Shown here in pieces: positions 7,828 through 15,635 of a stretch of DNA of 27,775 bases. This DNA comes from a virus. The number at the start of each line of letters is the position of its first letter. The first letter of the stretch is position 1. Position numbers and translations under genes: made by a program. Below the pieces are notes generated by a model. It worked only from the letters and a program-made list of their open reading frames with translations. It made no database searches and was not told where the DNA came from. Location: positions 1 through 27,775 of the IMG/VR virus record IMGVR_UViG_3300025120_013088. The stretch is one strand, 5' to 3'.

Positions 7828-8457
7828 TTAAGTGAACATTCGGTTCATAAAAGCATTCTTAAAAGTCATGCCAGGATTAAACCGATAATTATCATCATCA
7901 TTATCAATTATAGAGTTATCCTGATATTGATTTGATATATTATTACTCCCTATCTGGGTATTAATTTGATCGTTATCCATAACATATGAGTTTCCCCCGC
8001 TTGATCTAGTTGGGTATGGTGTCTCTACCGGAGCGGGCATAGTCACAGGACCAGATCCAGTATCAATGTTAATAGGACCAGTCGTGATAGGACCATTTAT
8101 AGGTACTACTGGATCAGGTGTACTGATTTCTTCAGGGGGCTTTGTATCGAGCTTTGGCTTTGGCTCGACCTGTGAAAAATCAACACCTTGAGAGATTAAA
8201 TAAGCTTTAGCGTTGTTGTTAAACTTTAATCCATTGTCTACGTAGTTTTGATATTTGGAGACCATACTATTGTCTCCTTCATTTACACTTACACCTTTTG
8301 GTCGTTCGCGAAACTCAGCTCTTGCTTCAGCACCAGAAATCCTACCACCTTTGCGTTCATCTTGCTGACCTGGTCTAGCAAGTTCTTCGTATCTTTCAGT
8401 ACCAAGCCTTTCCTCTAGTTTATTCCTGAAATCAGGAGAATCTGCCATTCTGGCCAT
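7828..8457 (-). CDS. Virion protein of a three-member paralogous set
   Basis: The product has 209 residues. At about 30-50 it has DERKGGRISGAEARAEF, which fits the EF-hand loop spacing (D1, G6, I8, E12) without the usual ligands between. A Pro-rich linker (PVVPINGPITTGPINIDTGS) follows, and then the shared motif TQIGSNNISNQYQDNSIID at about 165-185. The C-terminus is short and aromatic. It lies directly after the large terminase gene with a spacing of 8 nt. A TACAATAG element inside the end of the terminase gene lies 29 nt upstream and a perfect TATAAATA even nearer. Function is unknown; a structural role is inferred. Confidence 0.6.
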   Translation of the reverse strand: MARMADSPDFRNKLEERLGTERYEELARPGQQDERKGGRISGAEARAEFRERPKGVSVNEGDNSMVSKYQNYVDNGLKFNNNAKAYLISQGVDFSQVEPKPKLDTKPPEEISTPDPVVPINGPITTGPINIDTGSGPVTMPAPVETPYPTRSSGGNSYVMDNDQINTQIGSNNISNQYQDNSIIDNDDDNYRFNPGMTFKNAFMNRMFT

Positions 8458-8465
8458 AACACTAT

Positions 8466-10004
8466 TTATAAATCAAAGCTGTTACTATTGTAGTCAATTT
8501 GTAAACGCCCTCTTTTTAATAATCCACCCATTGTTAATACCATGCTGTCAACAGCATCATCATGTGTTGAATGACCGAAATTTAAAAGCTCATCTTCTAG
8601 CACATTCCATTTTCGCCATTTATTCCATATAACCTTTTTGTGCTCATACAAACCAAGCACACCACGTAGTCTTGCTAACTTATCTCCTTTGAATCCTTTG
8701 ACTGGTGAAACAGTAAGGTTATGCAACGCTCGATTCTCATGCATTACTCTTTTGAAGTCACCTTCAAATGAGTTCTGATAAGCAACAGCTTCTGGCCATA
8801 TAATACATGGTGACATTGTTGGAAAATATTGACCTTCGTCATTTTCAAGCAGGATGTTCCAATCGGCCAACATCTCACATAGTGCATCCATTTTTTCAAG
8901 GTTGCCTAATGTACGAGCTCTTTTCTGGTCAATCAAATAGATCTTACCTTCTTTAATACCACCGAGTGTCATTACGGTCCAATCATTCTTCTCCCGTAAT
9001 CCAGCACTTAAATCAATTCCTACACCAAGGCAATCATAATCTTCTGGTATCTCGCCTTTAATAATTAACTCTGGTGATATTCCAACATCCGTTGACTGTA
9101 CAGCTGTATTTAAGTATTGATATGCAAAGGCAACTCGATCTTCTAGTTTACGCTCATTCAAGTATTTCATTGACCAAAACTCAGGCCAATATGAACGTTG
9201 TCTACCTTCAGCGTCTGTGATTACAGCCTTTTGAACTATCTGTTTCCAATTATTTTTGGGCAGAAATAAGGTGGCGTGTATATCGTTGAAGTGGAAGCGG
9301 GTTCCCAAACAGATAGCCCGTGCACCTTGGAACATCGTTGGTGCGATAACGTTAGACCACGTCTGCTCCATCTCACGGCGAATATCTGGGTTGTTGATCG
9401 AAGCGGCAGATTTGATAGGGTCATCAATAAGCACCAACTGTGATCGTTTAGAGGTGATTGCGCCTTTGAGACCACCACACGCAATTGTGAAAGCTTCTTC
9501 GCCTGCTGTATCAATCCCTGCAAATTCATAATCAATTGACCAATATTCATCTGAACGTTTAACTTTGGAGAGCCTTACCATTGGGAAAATCTCTCTGTAT
9601 ATCTTACTAGTTAATATTCCTTTAATTGTTGCTGATTTGGCTCGACTAATATCAACCATATAGGCAATATATAGTATACGTAACATCTGCTTGGCAGCTG
9701 CATGTCGCCCAATCATCCATGCTGCAAATAAACCAAGGACAGTACTCTTTGCAGAACCACGAGGGGCCAATATTGATGTGTTTTGCCCAGCTACTCCTAA
9801 TAGACACTCAGAATCTTCACCTGTACAAAGCTCTGTATGCCACTCCAGCATATGCTTTGCAGGGCATTTCCCCATTGCTTTGCAGAAGTCTTGGAAATTA
9901 TCTCTAGCTTTGAGAACGCTCTCACTTGGTGGTTTGACAGTAACCTTTGTTGCTGTCATTAATGCTGATCGTTTATAAGCTAGTGCAATACTTGATACTG
10001 CCAT
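8466..10004 (-). CDS. terL: Terminase large subunit (DNA packaging ATPase-nuclease)
   Basis: This 512-residue enzyme translocates DNA into the prohead and cuts the concatemer. The ATPase domain has a Walker A-like motif APRGSAKST at about 80-88, a Walker B LVLIDDP at about 190-196, and a coupling motif CLGTRFHFND at about 232-241. The RNase H-like nuclease domain has its first acidic residue in GVGIDLSAG (about D331), a WPEAVAYQ segment with E405, and a final HDDAVDS at about 481-487. Length and motif order fit large terminases of T7-like phages. It follows a probable small terminase and an unknown 112-residue protein. The start ATG has only a weak AAAGAG upstream. Confidence 0.95.
   Translation of the reverse strand: MAVSSIALAYKRSALMTATKVTVKPPSESVLKARDNFQDFCKAMGKCPAKHMLEWHTELCTGEDSECLLGVAGQNTSILAPRGSAKSTVLGLFAAWMIGRHAAAKQMLRILYIAYMVDISRAKSATIKGILTSKIYREIFPMVRLSKVKRSDEYWSIDYEFAGIDTAGEEAFTIACGGLKGAITSKRSQLVLIDDPIKSAASINNPDIRREMEQTWSNVIAPTMFQGARAICLGTRFHFNDIHATLFLPKNNWKQIVQKAVITDAEGRQRSYWPEFWSMKYLNERKLEDRVAFAYQYLNTAVQSTDVGISPELIIKGEIPEDYDCLGVGIDLSAGLREKNDWTVMTLGGIKEGKIYLIDQKRARTLGNLEKMDALCEMLADWNILLENDEGQYFPTMSPCIIWPEAVAYQNSFEGDFKRVMHENRALHNLTVSPVKGFKGDKLARLRGVLGLYEHKKVIWNKWRKWNVLEDELLNFGHSTHDDAVDSMVLTMGGLLKRGRLQIDYNSNSFDL
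8487..8492 (-). promoter_or_regulatory. Candidate -10 element TACAAT (followed by AG) inside terminase 3' end
   Basis: The minus strand reads GACTACAATAGTAACAGC, 29 nt before the ATG at 8457. It lies in coding sequence (Asp-Tyr-Asn-Ser), so a chance match is possible. Confidence 0.3.
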
Positions 10005-10027
10005 ACATTAGTCTCTTTAAGTACAGT

Positions 10028-10366
10028 CTACAATGCACCATGATATTTAGCAGCTCTATCTAACATACGATCCTTTGCTCGTGCTATTGCTTTACTTCTA
10101 GCTAGATATGCTTTTGTTATATCAAATGCAGCACCCATCTCTCGAGCATATTGTTCTACTTCCTGAGCTTTGGCATTGGTCATGGTGCCAGCTTCTTTCA
10201 TTCCTGGACGAGCTTTAGCTAAAGTACCTTGAAGACGTATTCCAGAAACACTTGAATCTTCTATTCCAGGTAATTCAGTTAAAGCAGGGTCTGGGGGCGC
10301 GTTAGGGCTTCGGTATTCCTCGTAAGGAATCATCATTGGTCCTGTTACTGGATATCCGTATGCCAT
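10028..10366 (-). CDS. Hypothetical protein between terminase genes
   Basis: This 112-residue protein was not recognised. The N-terminal half is Pro-rich and extended (TGPMMIPYEEYRSPNAPPDP). The C-terminal half is a long basic helix (DITKAYLARSKAIARAKDRM). Its start overlaps the stop of the preceding gene as TAATG, which suggests translational coupling, and it precedes the large terminase. A packaging-accessory role is possible from position only. Confidence 0.55.
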   Translation of the reverse strand: MAYGYPVTGPMMIPYEEYRSPNAPPDPALTELPGIEDSSVSGIRLQGTLAKARPGMKEAGTMTNAKAQEVEQYAREMGAAFDITKAYLARSKAIARAKDRMLDRAAKYHGAL

Positions 10367-10902
10367 TAGTTTGAAGTTAACTCACTATAAATTTTTGCCC
10401 AAACTGCATTCATTGCATTATCAATTGGTTCTGAAAACTGTGGATCATCCTTAAAGATTGCTGTTATCTCTCGCATGACACGATCAGCTCCAGCCATGAT
10501 TAATCCTCGTTTATCTGTTGTTCGATTCATTCTTTCAGAAGTTTCAATATGAGATCTAAGTTCTTTTTCAAGTGCTGCCAAACGTGCAGCGCCATCGGAC
10601 CCTTTGATTTCACCGGAGGTCACTGCCATTCGCAGCTCCTGTATATCGGAGTGTAGAGCAGCAATTTCACTATTCAGAATTTCACGACGATTCAGTTTCT
10701 TAAATTTCATCTTGATCCAACGGCTTAAATCGTTGAAAGATCCTGTATAGCCAATGATTCCTGCATATACCCAAATTTCAATTACAGAAGGAGTTACTTC
10801 AGCAAATTCTCTGAAGTCTTCTGCCTCTGATGCAGGGAGCTTATCTAGCCATTGATCTACAACTGTTAGATAAACTTTTCCAGTTTTAATTTGAGTATTC
10901 AT
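10366..10902 (-). CDS. Probable terminase small subunit
   Basis: The product has 178 residues. An N-terminal helical segment (about 30-70, with VTPSVIEIWVYAGIIGYTGS) could be a helix-turn-helix DNA-binding domain. A long coiled coil follows (about 70-125, SEIAALHSDIQELRMAV and LAALEKELRSHIETSERM), then a C-terminal helical domain. DNA-binding domain plus coiled-coil oligomerisation is the usual plan of small terminases, and the gene lies one small gene upstream of the large terminase. Starts and stops at both ends overlap neighbours as TAATG. The call is inference from architecture and place. Confidence 0.5.
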   Translation of the reverse strand: MNTQIKTGKVYLTVVDQWLDKLPASEAEDFREFAEVTPSVIEIWVYAGIIGYTGSFNDLSRWIKMKFKKLNRREILNSEIAALHSDIQELRMAVTSGEIKGSDGAARLAALEKELRSHIETSERMNRTTDKRGLIMAGADRVMREITAIFKDDPQFSEPIDNAMNAVWAKIYSELTSN

Positions 10903-12311
10903 TAGGCTGCTCTTGCAAGACTACGAGCACGGGCAGATTGACGATTTGATTTAGTAGCAGTGATTAGATCCTCTTCTCTCATTGTCTTACGAGTATCATC
11001 TCCCTGTGCACCAATAGTCGTCCGATCTTCCCCTGCTTGTTTACCAATGGTGTCTCTAGTTTCTGTTCCTTGTTTGCCAATTGTAGAACGATCCTCCCCT
11101 CCTTGAGTTCCAATAGTTCTTCTTTCTTCTGTACCTTGTTGAATTAACTTGTTAATGTCTACAGTACCTTGTGATTCGATATTTTGTTTTTCTCTATCTG
11201 CTTGTAAGGATTCTTGTGCCTTAATAGCATCTGTGGTGTTTGTACCTTGTAGAGCAAGATTAGCGAGCTCACGTGCTGCTTGATACCTTTCCTGTTCTGC
11301 AATATTTTGTCTTTCTTGATATCCTGCAGCATCAATGTTTGCTTTTTCACGAGCAGCTTGTTGTGTTTCTTGTTCTTGAATTTTAGATACATCAACATCC
11401 CCCTGTGCACCAATTTTTTCTACATCAACATCACCTTGATCACCAATTAATCCACTATCAATATCACCCTGACCTACTATCCTGCGAAGATCCTCTGTTG
11501 CTTGCTGCGTCATACTCTTACGAGTATCATCTCCCTGTGTACCAATAGTCTTCCTATCTTCAGCTGCTTGATCAGCTAATGTTTTTCTAGTCTCTGTTCC
11601 TTGTGTGCCAATAGTTGTCCTATCTTCACCTGCTTGATCACGTAATGTTAATCTAGTCTGTGTTCCTTGTGTACCAATTGTATCTCTTTCCTCTGAACCT
11701 TGTTTGCCTATTTTGCTAATATCTACAGCACCTTGGGTATTAATAGCTGCTCTATCTTGGGTTCCTTGTAATCCAATCTTACTTAGATCTACATTACCTT
11801 GAGCCCCAATATTTGCCCTATCTTGCGTTCCTTGTGCTCCAAGATTTAACCTAGTTTGCTGTCCTTGAGCTCCAATATTTTGTCTTGTTTGTTCACCCTG
11901 TACAATATTGGCCTTTGCAGTTTCATTCCCTTGAGATACTATATTCATCCTATCTTGTTGACCAGTCGCGGCTAACATTCCTAAGTCACGTGCATTTTGT
12001 TGCCCGGCAGCAATGTTTTGCAGTTGCTGCTGCTGCACCATCATCAAGCCACTTTTAACAAATTGATCTGCTCTTGCTTGGCTTGCTCCTTGGCGCTCCA
12101 ACCTTGCCTGTTCTTGCATCATCTCCTTACTTAGTAAGGCCTGCTCTGCACCCATTTTGCTAGCGAGCTCAGAGTCATACCCAGAGCTAACCATATCAGC
12201 AGCTACGCCTAATTTATATGATCTGCCTTCACTATCAGTCTCAGTAGGCGACAGCTGCATGAACTCCCGCATGATGTCATTAAAATTAAAATTTCCAGGA
12301 TCTACAGCCAT
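10902..12311 (-). CDS. 11-residue-repeat structural protein
   Basis: This 469-residue protein is dominated, from about residue 120 to 445, by roughly 29 units of an 11-residue repeat with consensus G-x-Q-G-(T/D)-x-(T/D)-R-x-x-I. Examples are GAQGTQDRANI, GTQGTETRKTL and GDQGDVDVEKI. Three units near the middle are 15 residues long (for example QEQETQQAAREKANI and KAQESLQADREKQNI). Periods of 11 and 15 fit right-handed or nearly straight coiled coils, although the glycine in each unit also allows a solenoid. The N-terminal 120 residues are Gln/Met/Ala-rich and the C-terminus is basic. A long rod in the virion, fibre or injected complex is likely. It is the first minus-strand gene after the inverted lysozyme gene. 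Confidence 0.7.
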   Translation of the reverse strand: MAVDPGNFNFNDIMREFMQLSPTETDSEGRSYKLGVAADMVSSGYDSELASKMGAEQALLSKEMMQEQARLERQGASQARADQFVKSGLMMVQQQQLQNIAAGQQNARDLGMLAATGQQDRMNIVSQGNETAKANIVQGEQTRQNIGAQGQQTRLNLGAQGTQDRANIGAQGNVDLSKIGLQGTQDRAAINTQGAVDISKIGKQGSEERDTIGTQGTQTRLTLRDQAGEDRTTIGTQGTETRKTLADQAAEDRKTIGTQGDDTRKSMTQQATEDLRRIVGQGDIDSGLIGDQGDVDVEKIGAQGDVDVSKIQEQETQQAAREKANIDAAGYQERQNIAEQERYQAARELANLALQGTNTTDAIKAQESLQADREKQNIESQGTVDINKLIQQGTEERRTIGTQGGEDRSTIGKQGTETRDTIGKQAGEDRTTIGAQGDDTRKTMREEDLITATKSNRQSARARSLARAA

Positions 12312-12338
12312 TTTTAAATTTTATTCCCTATCAAAACT

Positions 12339-12344
12339 ATTCTA
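12339..12344 (-). promoter_or_regulatory. Candidate -10 element TAGAAT (followed by AG)
   Basis: The minus strand reads GATAGAATAGTTTTGATAG, 27 nt before the ATG at 12311. It lies back to back with the plus-strand site at 12353 in the divergent gap. Confidence 0.35.
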
Positions 12345-12352
12345 TCGAACTA

Positions 12353-12358
12353 TACAAT
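12353..12358 (+). promoter_or_regulatory. Candidate -10 element TACAAT (followed by AG) for the lysozyme gene
   Basis: The plus strand reads GAACTATACAATAGAG, 25 nt before the ATG at 12384. The lysozyme gene runs against its block and so needs its own promoter, which makes this the most convincing of the recurring sites. Confidence 0.55.
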
Positions 12359-12383
12359 AGAGAATATAAAAGTAATCATAACA

Positions 12384-13298
12384 ATGGCATTTCCTATTGG
12401 AGACTATTCAACATCTGCCCGAGCAGTTGTTAATAATATGAATGCTGCTTTAAAAGCTTCACGTGATAACTCTTTTAACACAACTGCTGTATCAAATGCA
12501 GCAATACAATCTAGAGCAAAACAACGTAATGCAGTTATTAATGCAAAGGCTTTAAGAGAAAAGACTAAGGATTCTGTTGAAACGTCTTTAGCTCTTACTG
12601 AGAGGGCAGCAAAAACAAAGGGGCAAGTACGCGATATTCTTAAGCCTGCTCAGCGTATGGCTGGTGTCGTTGGAGCACTCGGAGCAGGAGCAAGTATGTA
12701 TGTAATGAATAAGAATTTTCAAGAAGAAAAAGCTGCTGCCGCTGCACGTGATGCAAAAGCTGATGAACGTTTAGCTAAATACCAGGAAATAATTACTCAG
12801 CAGAATAATAGAGGGCCATTTGTCCCTGGGACTCGACCCAATATTCCAAGCCCAACAATCCTACCGATTCCTGAACCTACTCCTTTTACACCTAGTAGTT
12901 CTAGTTCCGGTTCTAGTTCCTCTACTGAGTTGCAGTCTATTTCCTCTTATCCTCGTCAAAGCTTTTCACAACCTCAAATGAAGCAATTACTACTTGACCA
13001 AGGTATGGATGATGCAAATGCCACGATTGGAGCTGCTGTTGGGATGGGTGAATCTAGTGGTCAGTCTTGGAGACTTAATCCCAATACTGATAAAGAGTAT
13101 TCGTTAGGACTGTGGCAACACAATCGTGATACAGGTGAAGATCGTCGGTCTATGTATGGTATTAAAGATTGGTCTGAACTTGCAGATCCTGTTACAAACG
13201 CAAGAGCTACCTACCGATTGTGGAAACGTGCCGGTGGTAGCTGGGATGATTGGGGTGCTTATACAAATGGAAGTTATTTAAAATTTCTTAATCAATAA
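12384..13298 (+). CDS. Virion-associated lysozyme / lytic transglycosylase
   Basis: The product has 304 residues and would cut peptidoglycan, most likely during DNA entry. The C-terminal domain (about 195-304) has the lysozyme-like pattern: GAAVGMGESSGQSW with candidate catalytic Glu223, then SLGLWQHN, then DPVTNARATYRLWKRAG and WGAYTNGSYL. The N-terminal 110 residues are a basic coiled coil followed by a Gly/Ala-rich hydrophobic segment (AGVVGALGAGASMYVM). This region resembles the N-terminus of the S74 protein at 14902. A Pro/Ser linker (about 145-185) joins the parts. It is the only plus-strand gene inside the minus-strand block. Its stop TAA directly abuts the stop of 13299-14222. Confidence 0.85.
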   Translation: MAFPIGDYSTSARAVVNNMNAALKASRDNSFNTTAVSNAAIQSRAKQRNAVINAKALREKTKDSVETSLALTERAAKTKGQVRDILKPAQRMAGVVGALGAGASMYVMNKNFQEEKAAAAARDAKADERLAKYQEIITQQNNRGPFVPGTRPNIPSPTILPIPEPTPFTPSSSSSGSSSSTELQSISSYPRQSFSQPQMKQLLLDQGMDDANATIGAAVGMGESSGQSWRLNPNTDKEYSLGLWQHNRDTGEDRRSMYGIKDWSELADPVTNARATYRLWKRAGGSWDDWGAYTNGSYLKFLNQ

Positions 13299-14222
13299 CT
13301 ATTCGAAAATTCTTCCAATTCCTTGTAGTCCTTTCACAAGTTGCATCATCATAAGTTGACGATCCTGACGTGAATCCCTCATTCTGCTGTACTCACGATC
13401 ATCACTTCGCTCTCCTGATGCCATCTGAGCTAATTGAAGCTGTAGTGCTCTATTTGCATTGGAATTATCGGAATCGTACTGGGCGCGCCTTGTTGCTTCT
13501 GTCTGTTCAAAATCTCTAGCGGCAGCTGCGTCCCTAATTTTCCATTCATTCATTGCTTGAGTATTTTGAGCAATGATAGAGTTCAAATTTAAAGTGTCTC
13601 TGTTAAGAGTGCGAGTAGATAGGTCAGTAGCTAGGCCACTTTGTAATTTCTGAAGTTGTAGTTTTTTTAGTGGTTCAGCTGAAACTGCGTCTAACGTTGC
13701 TTTGGCACCTAGTAATTGACTAACTGTAGGAGTATCTCCTAAAGTCAAGAGAGCAGCATTTCCTCCAGGGGTTGAACTCAGTATATCTCTAGCTTCAATG
13801 ATTTTATCTAGTCCTTTTGCAGTTGCGATAATCTTGGCCCGACCTATCTGATTTGCGGGTTTATTATCTGGAATCTCAAGAATTGGCCTATCGTTTTCTT
13901 GTAGTTCTGCATTCAGCAAAGACAGGTCTGATGCCATTTTCCCACGCCGAAATTTCTCATAGGCAAGCTGCAGTTCAGGCTGACTTCTATGGTGATACCC
14001 GTCCTCTGCTTGAACAAGTACTTGACCTGTTGCTTTATCAATTTTGTTATCTCTAAAACGTGCTTCCCAATCAATGGCATTGGGATTTGTATTAATATCT
14101 CTAGGACCATCAATCCAATCAAGAAAGTTTCGGTGACCTCCCTTTTTGATCCCTTCTTCTAGTGACCAAATACTTTCTTTGCCACCTGGATAATTAATAG
14201 GTGGATTTAATGGGTCAGCCAT
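13299..14222 (-). CDS. Hypothetical virion protein, coiled-coil C-terminus
   Basis: The product has 307 residues. The N-terminus is Pro/Gly-rich with aromatic residues (ADPLNPPINYPGGKESIW). The middle is helical. The C-terminal third is a strongly charged coiled coil (NEWKIRDAAAARDFEQTEAT, then SGERSDDREYSRMRDSRQD). No enzymatic motif or transmembrane segment was seen. Its start overlaps the upstream stop as TAATG, so it is coupled to 14222-14902. Injected-protein or internal virion roles are possible from position. Confidence 0.55.
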   Translation of the reverse strand: MADPLNPPINYPGGKESIWSLEEGIKKGGHRNFLDWIDGPRDINTNPNAIDWEARFRDNKIDKATGQVLVQAEDGYHHRSQPELQLAYEKFRRGKMASDLSLLNAELQENDRPILEIPDNKPANQIGRAKIIATAKGLDKIIEARDILSSTPGGNAALLTLGDTPTVSQLLGAKATLDAVSAEPLKKLQLQKLQSGLATDLSTRTLNRDTLNLNSIIAQNTQAMNEWKIRDAAAARDFEQTEATRRAQYDSDNSNANRALQLQLAQMASGERSDDREYSRMRDSRQDRQLMMMQLVKGLQGIGRIFE

Positions 14223-14902
14223 TATCCTATTCTCCCTTGTTGTAATGCTCTTAATGCTTCTTCCATTCTACGCTCTTCTGGAGACTTCCTATCACCAAAC
14301 AAATATTGAATGCCATCACTAATTAATTTACCTCCACCAACACCTATAGCGGTACCTACTACCGGTACTACAGAGCCAAGTGTTCCACCTGCTGCCATTA
14401 ATGCAGCATCCATACTCTTGTTTGCAAGACTTTCATCTCCTAAAATTAAATCTCCTACAGAGAGTGCAGTACCTGCAACTGGTAAATACCTCATGCTTAC
14501 TTTCATTGCAGGATTTTTCAAAGCTTGCATCGCCATTCGTCCGGCACTTGCAGCAACTTTCGGCTTGGCTCCTAGAGCTTTTGCAACACTACGAGCACCC
14601 TTTCCTGCACTATATGTAGTATCACGAATAAGAGGATCTACAGCATTTAAATACTTACCGTGAGCTGTTCCACCTAATTCTGCTGCGGTGAGTGCTACGT
14701 CTCCTAGAATATTTCCCCGAGGATTATTTCGATAATTTACTGGGTTAGCTCTAAATGCAATGCTTGGCTTTTGTGAAGATAAAGGAATTTGACCAACTTT
14801 AACCTGCTTAACCATTGATGGTCTTTGACGTAAATTTTCCAAATGCAGGCTTAGGAGTATCTGATCCAAATCCAGATCTTTTCCAAAACTTGTGTCAAGC
14901 AT
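14222..14902 (-). CDS. Hypothetical virion protein with glycine-rich membrane-like segments
   Basis: The product has 226 residues when started at the ATG at 14902, which overlaps the S74 gene's TGA as TGATG; a GTG one codon earlier is also possible. The C-terminal half has two hydrophobic, small-residue segments: LPVAGTALSVGDLILG at about 145-160 and AALMAAGGTLGSVVPVVGTA at about 168-190, with VGGGKLI after. Spaced glycines suggest helix packing in a membrane or in a proteinaceous channel. A charged tail ends in EERRMEEALRALQQ. It is one of several such proteins in this block. Confidence 0.55.
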   Translation of the reverse strand: MLDTSFGKDLDLDQILLSLHLENLRQRPSMVKQVKVGQIPLSSQKPSIAFRANPVNYRNNPRGNILGDVALTAAELGGTAHGKYLNAVDPLIRDTTYSAGKGARSVAKALGAKPKVAASAGRMAMQALKNPAMKVSMRYLPVAGTALSVGDLILGDESLANKSMDAALMAAGGTLGSVVPVVGTAIGVGGGKLISDGIQYLFGDRKSPEERRMEEALRALQQGRIG

Positions 14903-15606
14903 CACTTAACTCCTGCTAATGCATGTTTTACTTCGAGGCTTGTGACCTTAACCTCAAGTTGTTGAATCGCACGTACTAGCAGTCCGATTAATTCACTAGT
15001 GTCAATACAGTATTTTCCACTACTCTCATCATAATAGGTTGCATCAGGCATTACTTTCATGTAGTCCTGAGCAATGAATCCGTGGTGGAGTAGTTCGGGA
15101 TTAGTTGACCACTCTTCCTTGTAATTAAAGGTGACTGGTTTTAATGCACGTAATTTTGTGAGTGCATCATCAATAGTTTGAATGTTATCTTTAATTGATT
15201 CGTCTGATGCCATTAAAGCTACTGCGCCGAGAGTACCAACGGCTTTAAATGCAGAGCCCCACATCGATCCTCGTGCTTGTGATCTTGCAGCTGATTTTTG
15301 TGCGCTTGCTTGTATCCTTGCTGCCTTGATTCTACCTTCGTTAATAGTTCTCGCTGAATTAACACTAGCTTTAGCAGAGATAGCAGTTGCACGTTGTGAT
15401 GCACGTGCAGCAATTGCATTTGCACTAATACTTGAGAATTTTGTCTTGCTACCTCTAAGTGCTCCGTATGTTGATCCGAGATTCACAATACCAGCAGCGT
15501 TTCCGGCTTTTGATGGCGAAGCATTAAATTGGGGCATAGTGAAGCGCCCAACTAAGCCACTCTTGGGACTAAATCCTGATCCGTAACTTGAGAAACTTCT
15601 AGCCAT
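14902..15606 (-). CDS. Virion protein with C-terminal peptidase S74 intramolecular chaperone
   Basis: The product has 234 residues. The C-terminal 100 residues are a peptidase S74 domain: ASDESIKDNIQTIDDALTKL at about 133-152 holds the catalytic Ser134 and Lys139, HGFIAQDYMKVMPDA is the second conserved motif, and the domain ends in a coiled coil (about 205-228). These domains trimerise fibre or spike proteins and then cut themselves off just before the serine. Here the part left after cleavage would be only about 133 residues. It is made of a short Gly/Ser-rich N-terminus, a basic Ala-rich coil (about 60-112) and a hydrophobic segment (FKAVGTLGAVALMA), and resembles the lysozyme protein's N-terminus rather than a beta-helical fibre. 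A TAAAATAG element lies 22 nt upstream. Confidence 0.88.
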   Translation of the reverse strand: MARSFSSYGSGFSPKSGLVGRFTMPQFNASPSKAGNAAGIVNLGSTYGALRGSKTKFSSISANAIAARASQRATAISAKASVNSARTINEGRIKAARIQASAQKSAARSQARGSMWGSAFKAVGTLGAVALMASDESIKDNIQTIDDALTKLRALKPVTFNYKEEWSTNPELLHHGFIAQDYMKVMPDATYYDESSGKYCIDTSELIGLLVRAIQQLEVKVTSLEVKHALAGVK

Positions 15607-15635
15607 AATTTATACTTCTCTTTTTTCTATTTTAG

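Noticed and set aside
3191-8470. T4-type late promoters (TATAAATA) at about 3191, 7001 and 8460 on the minus strand
   Set aside because: The boxes lie only 7-18 nt from the start codons, two are fused to the TACAAT element and one lies in AT-rich sequence; no gp55-type sigma factor is present. Kept only as a note.
11159-11413. Second open frame inside the repeat protein (Lys/Gln-rich)
   Set aside because: It is a frame-shifted reading of the repetitive gene and has no start signal or sensible composition.
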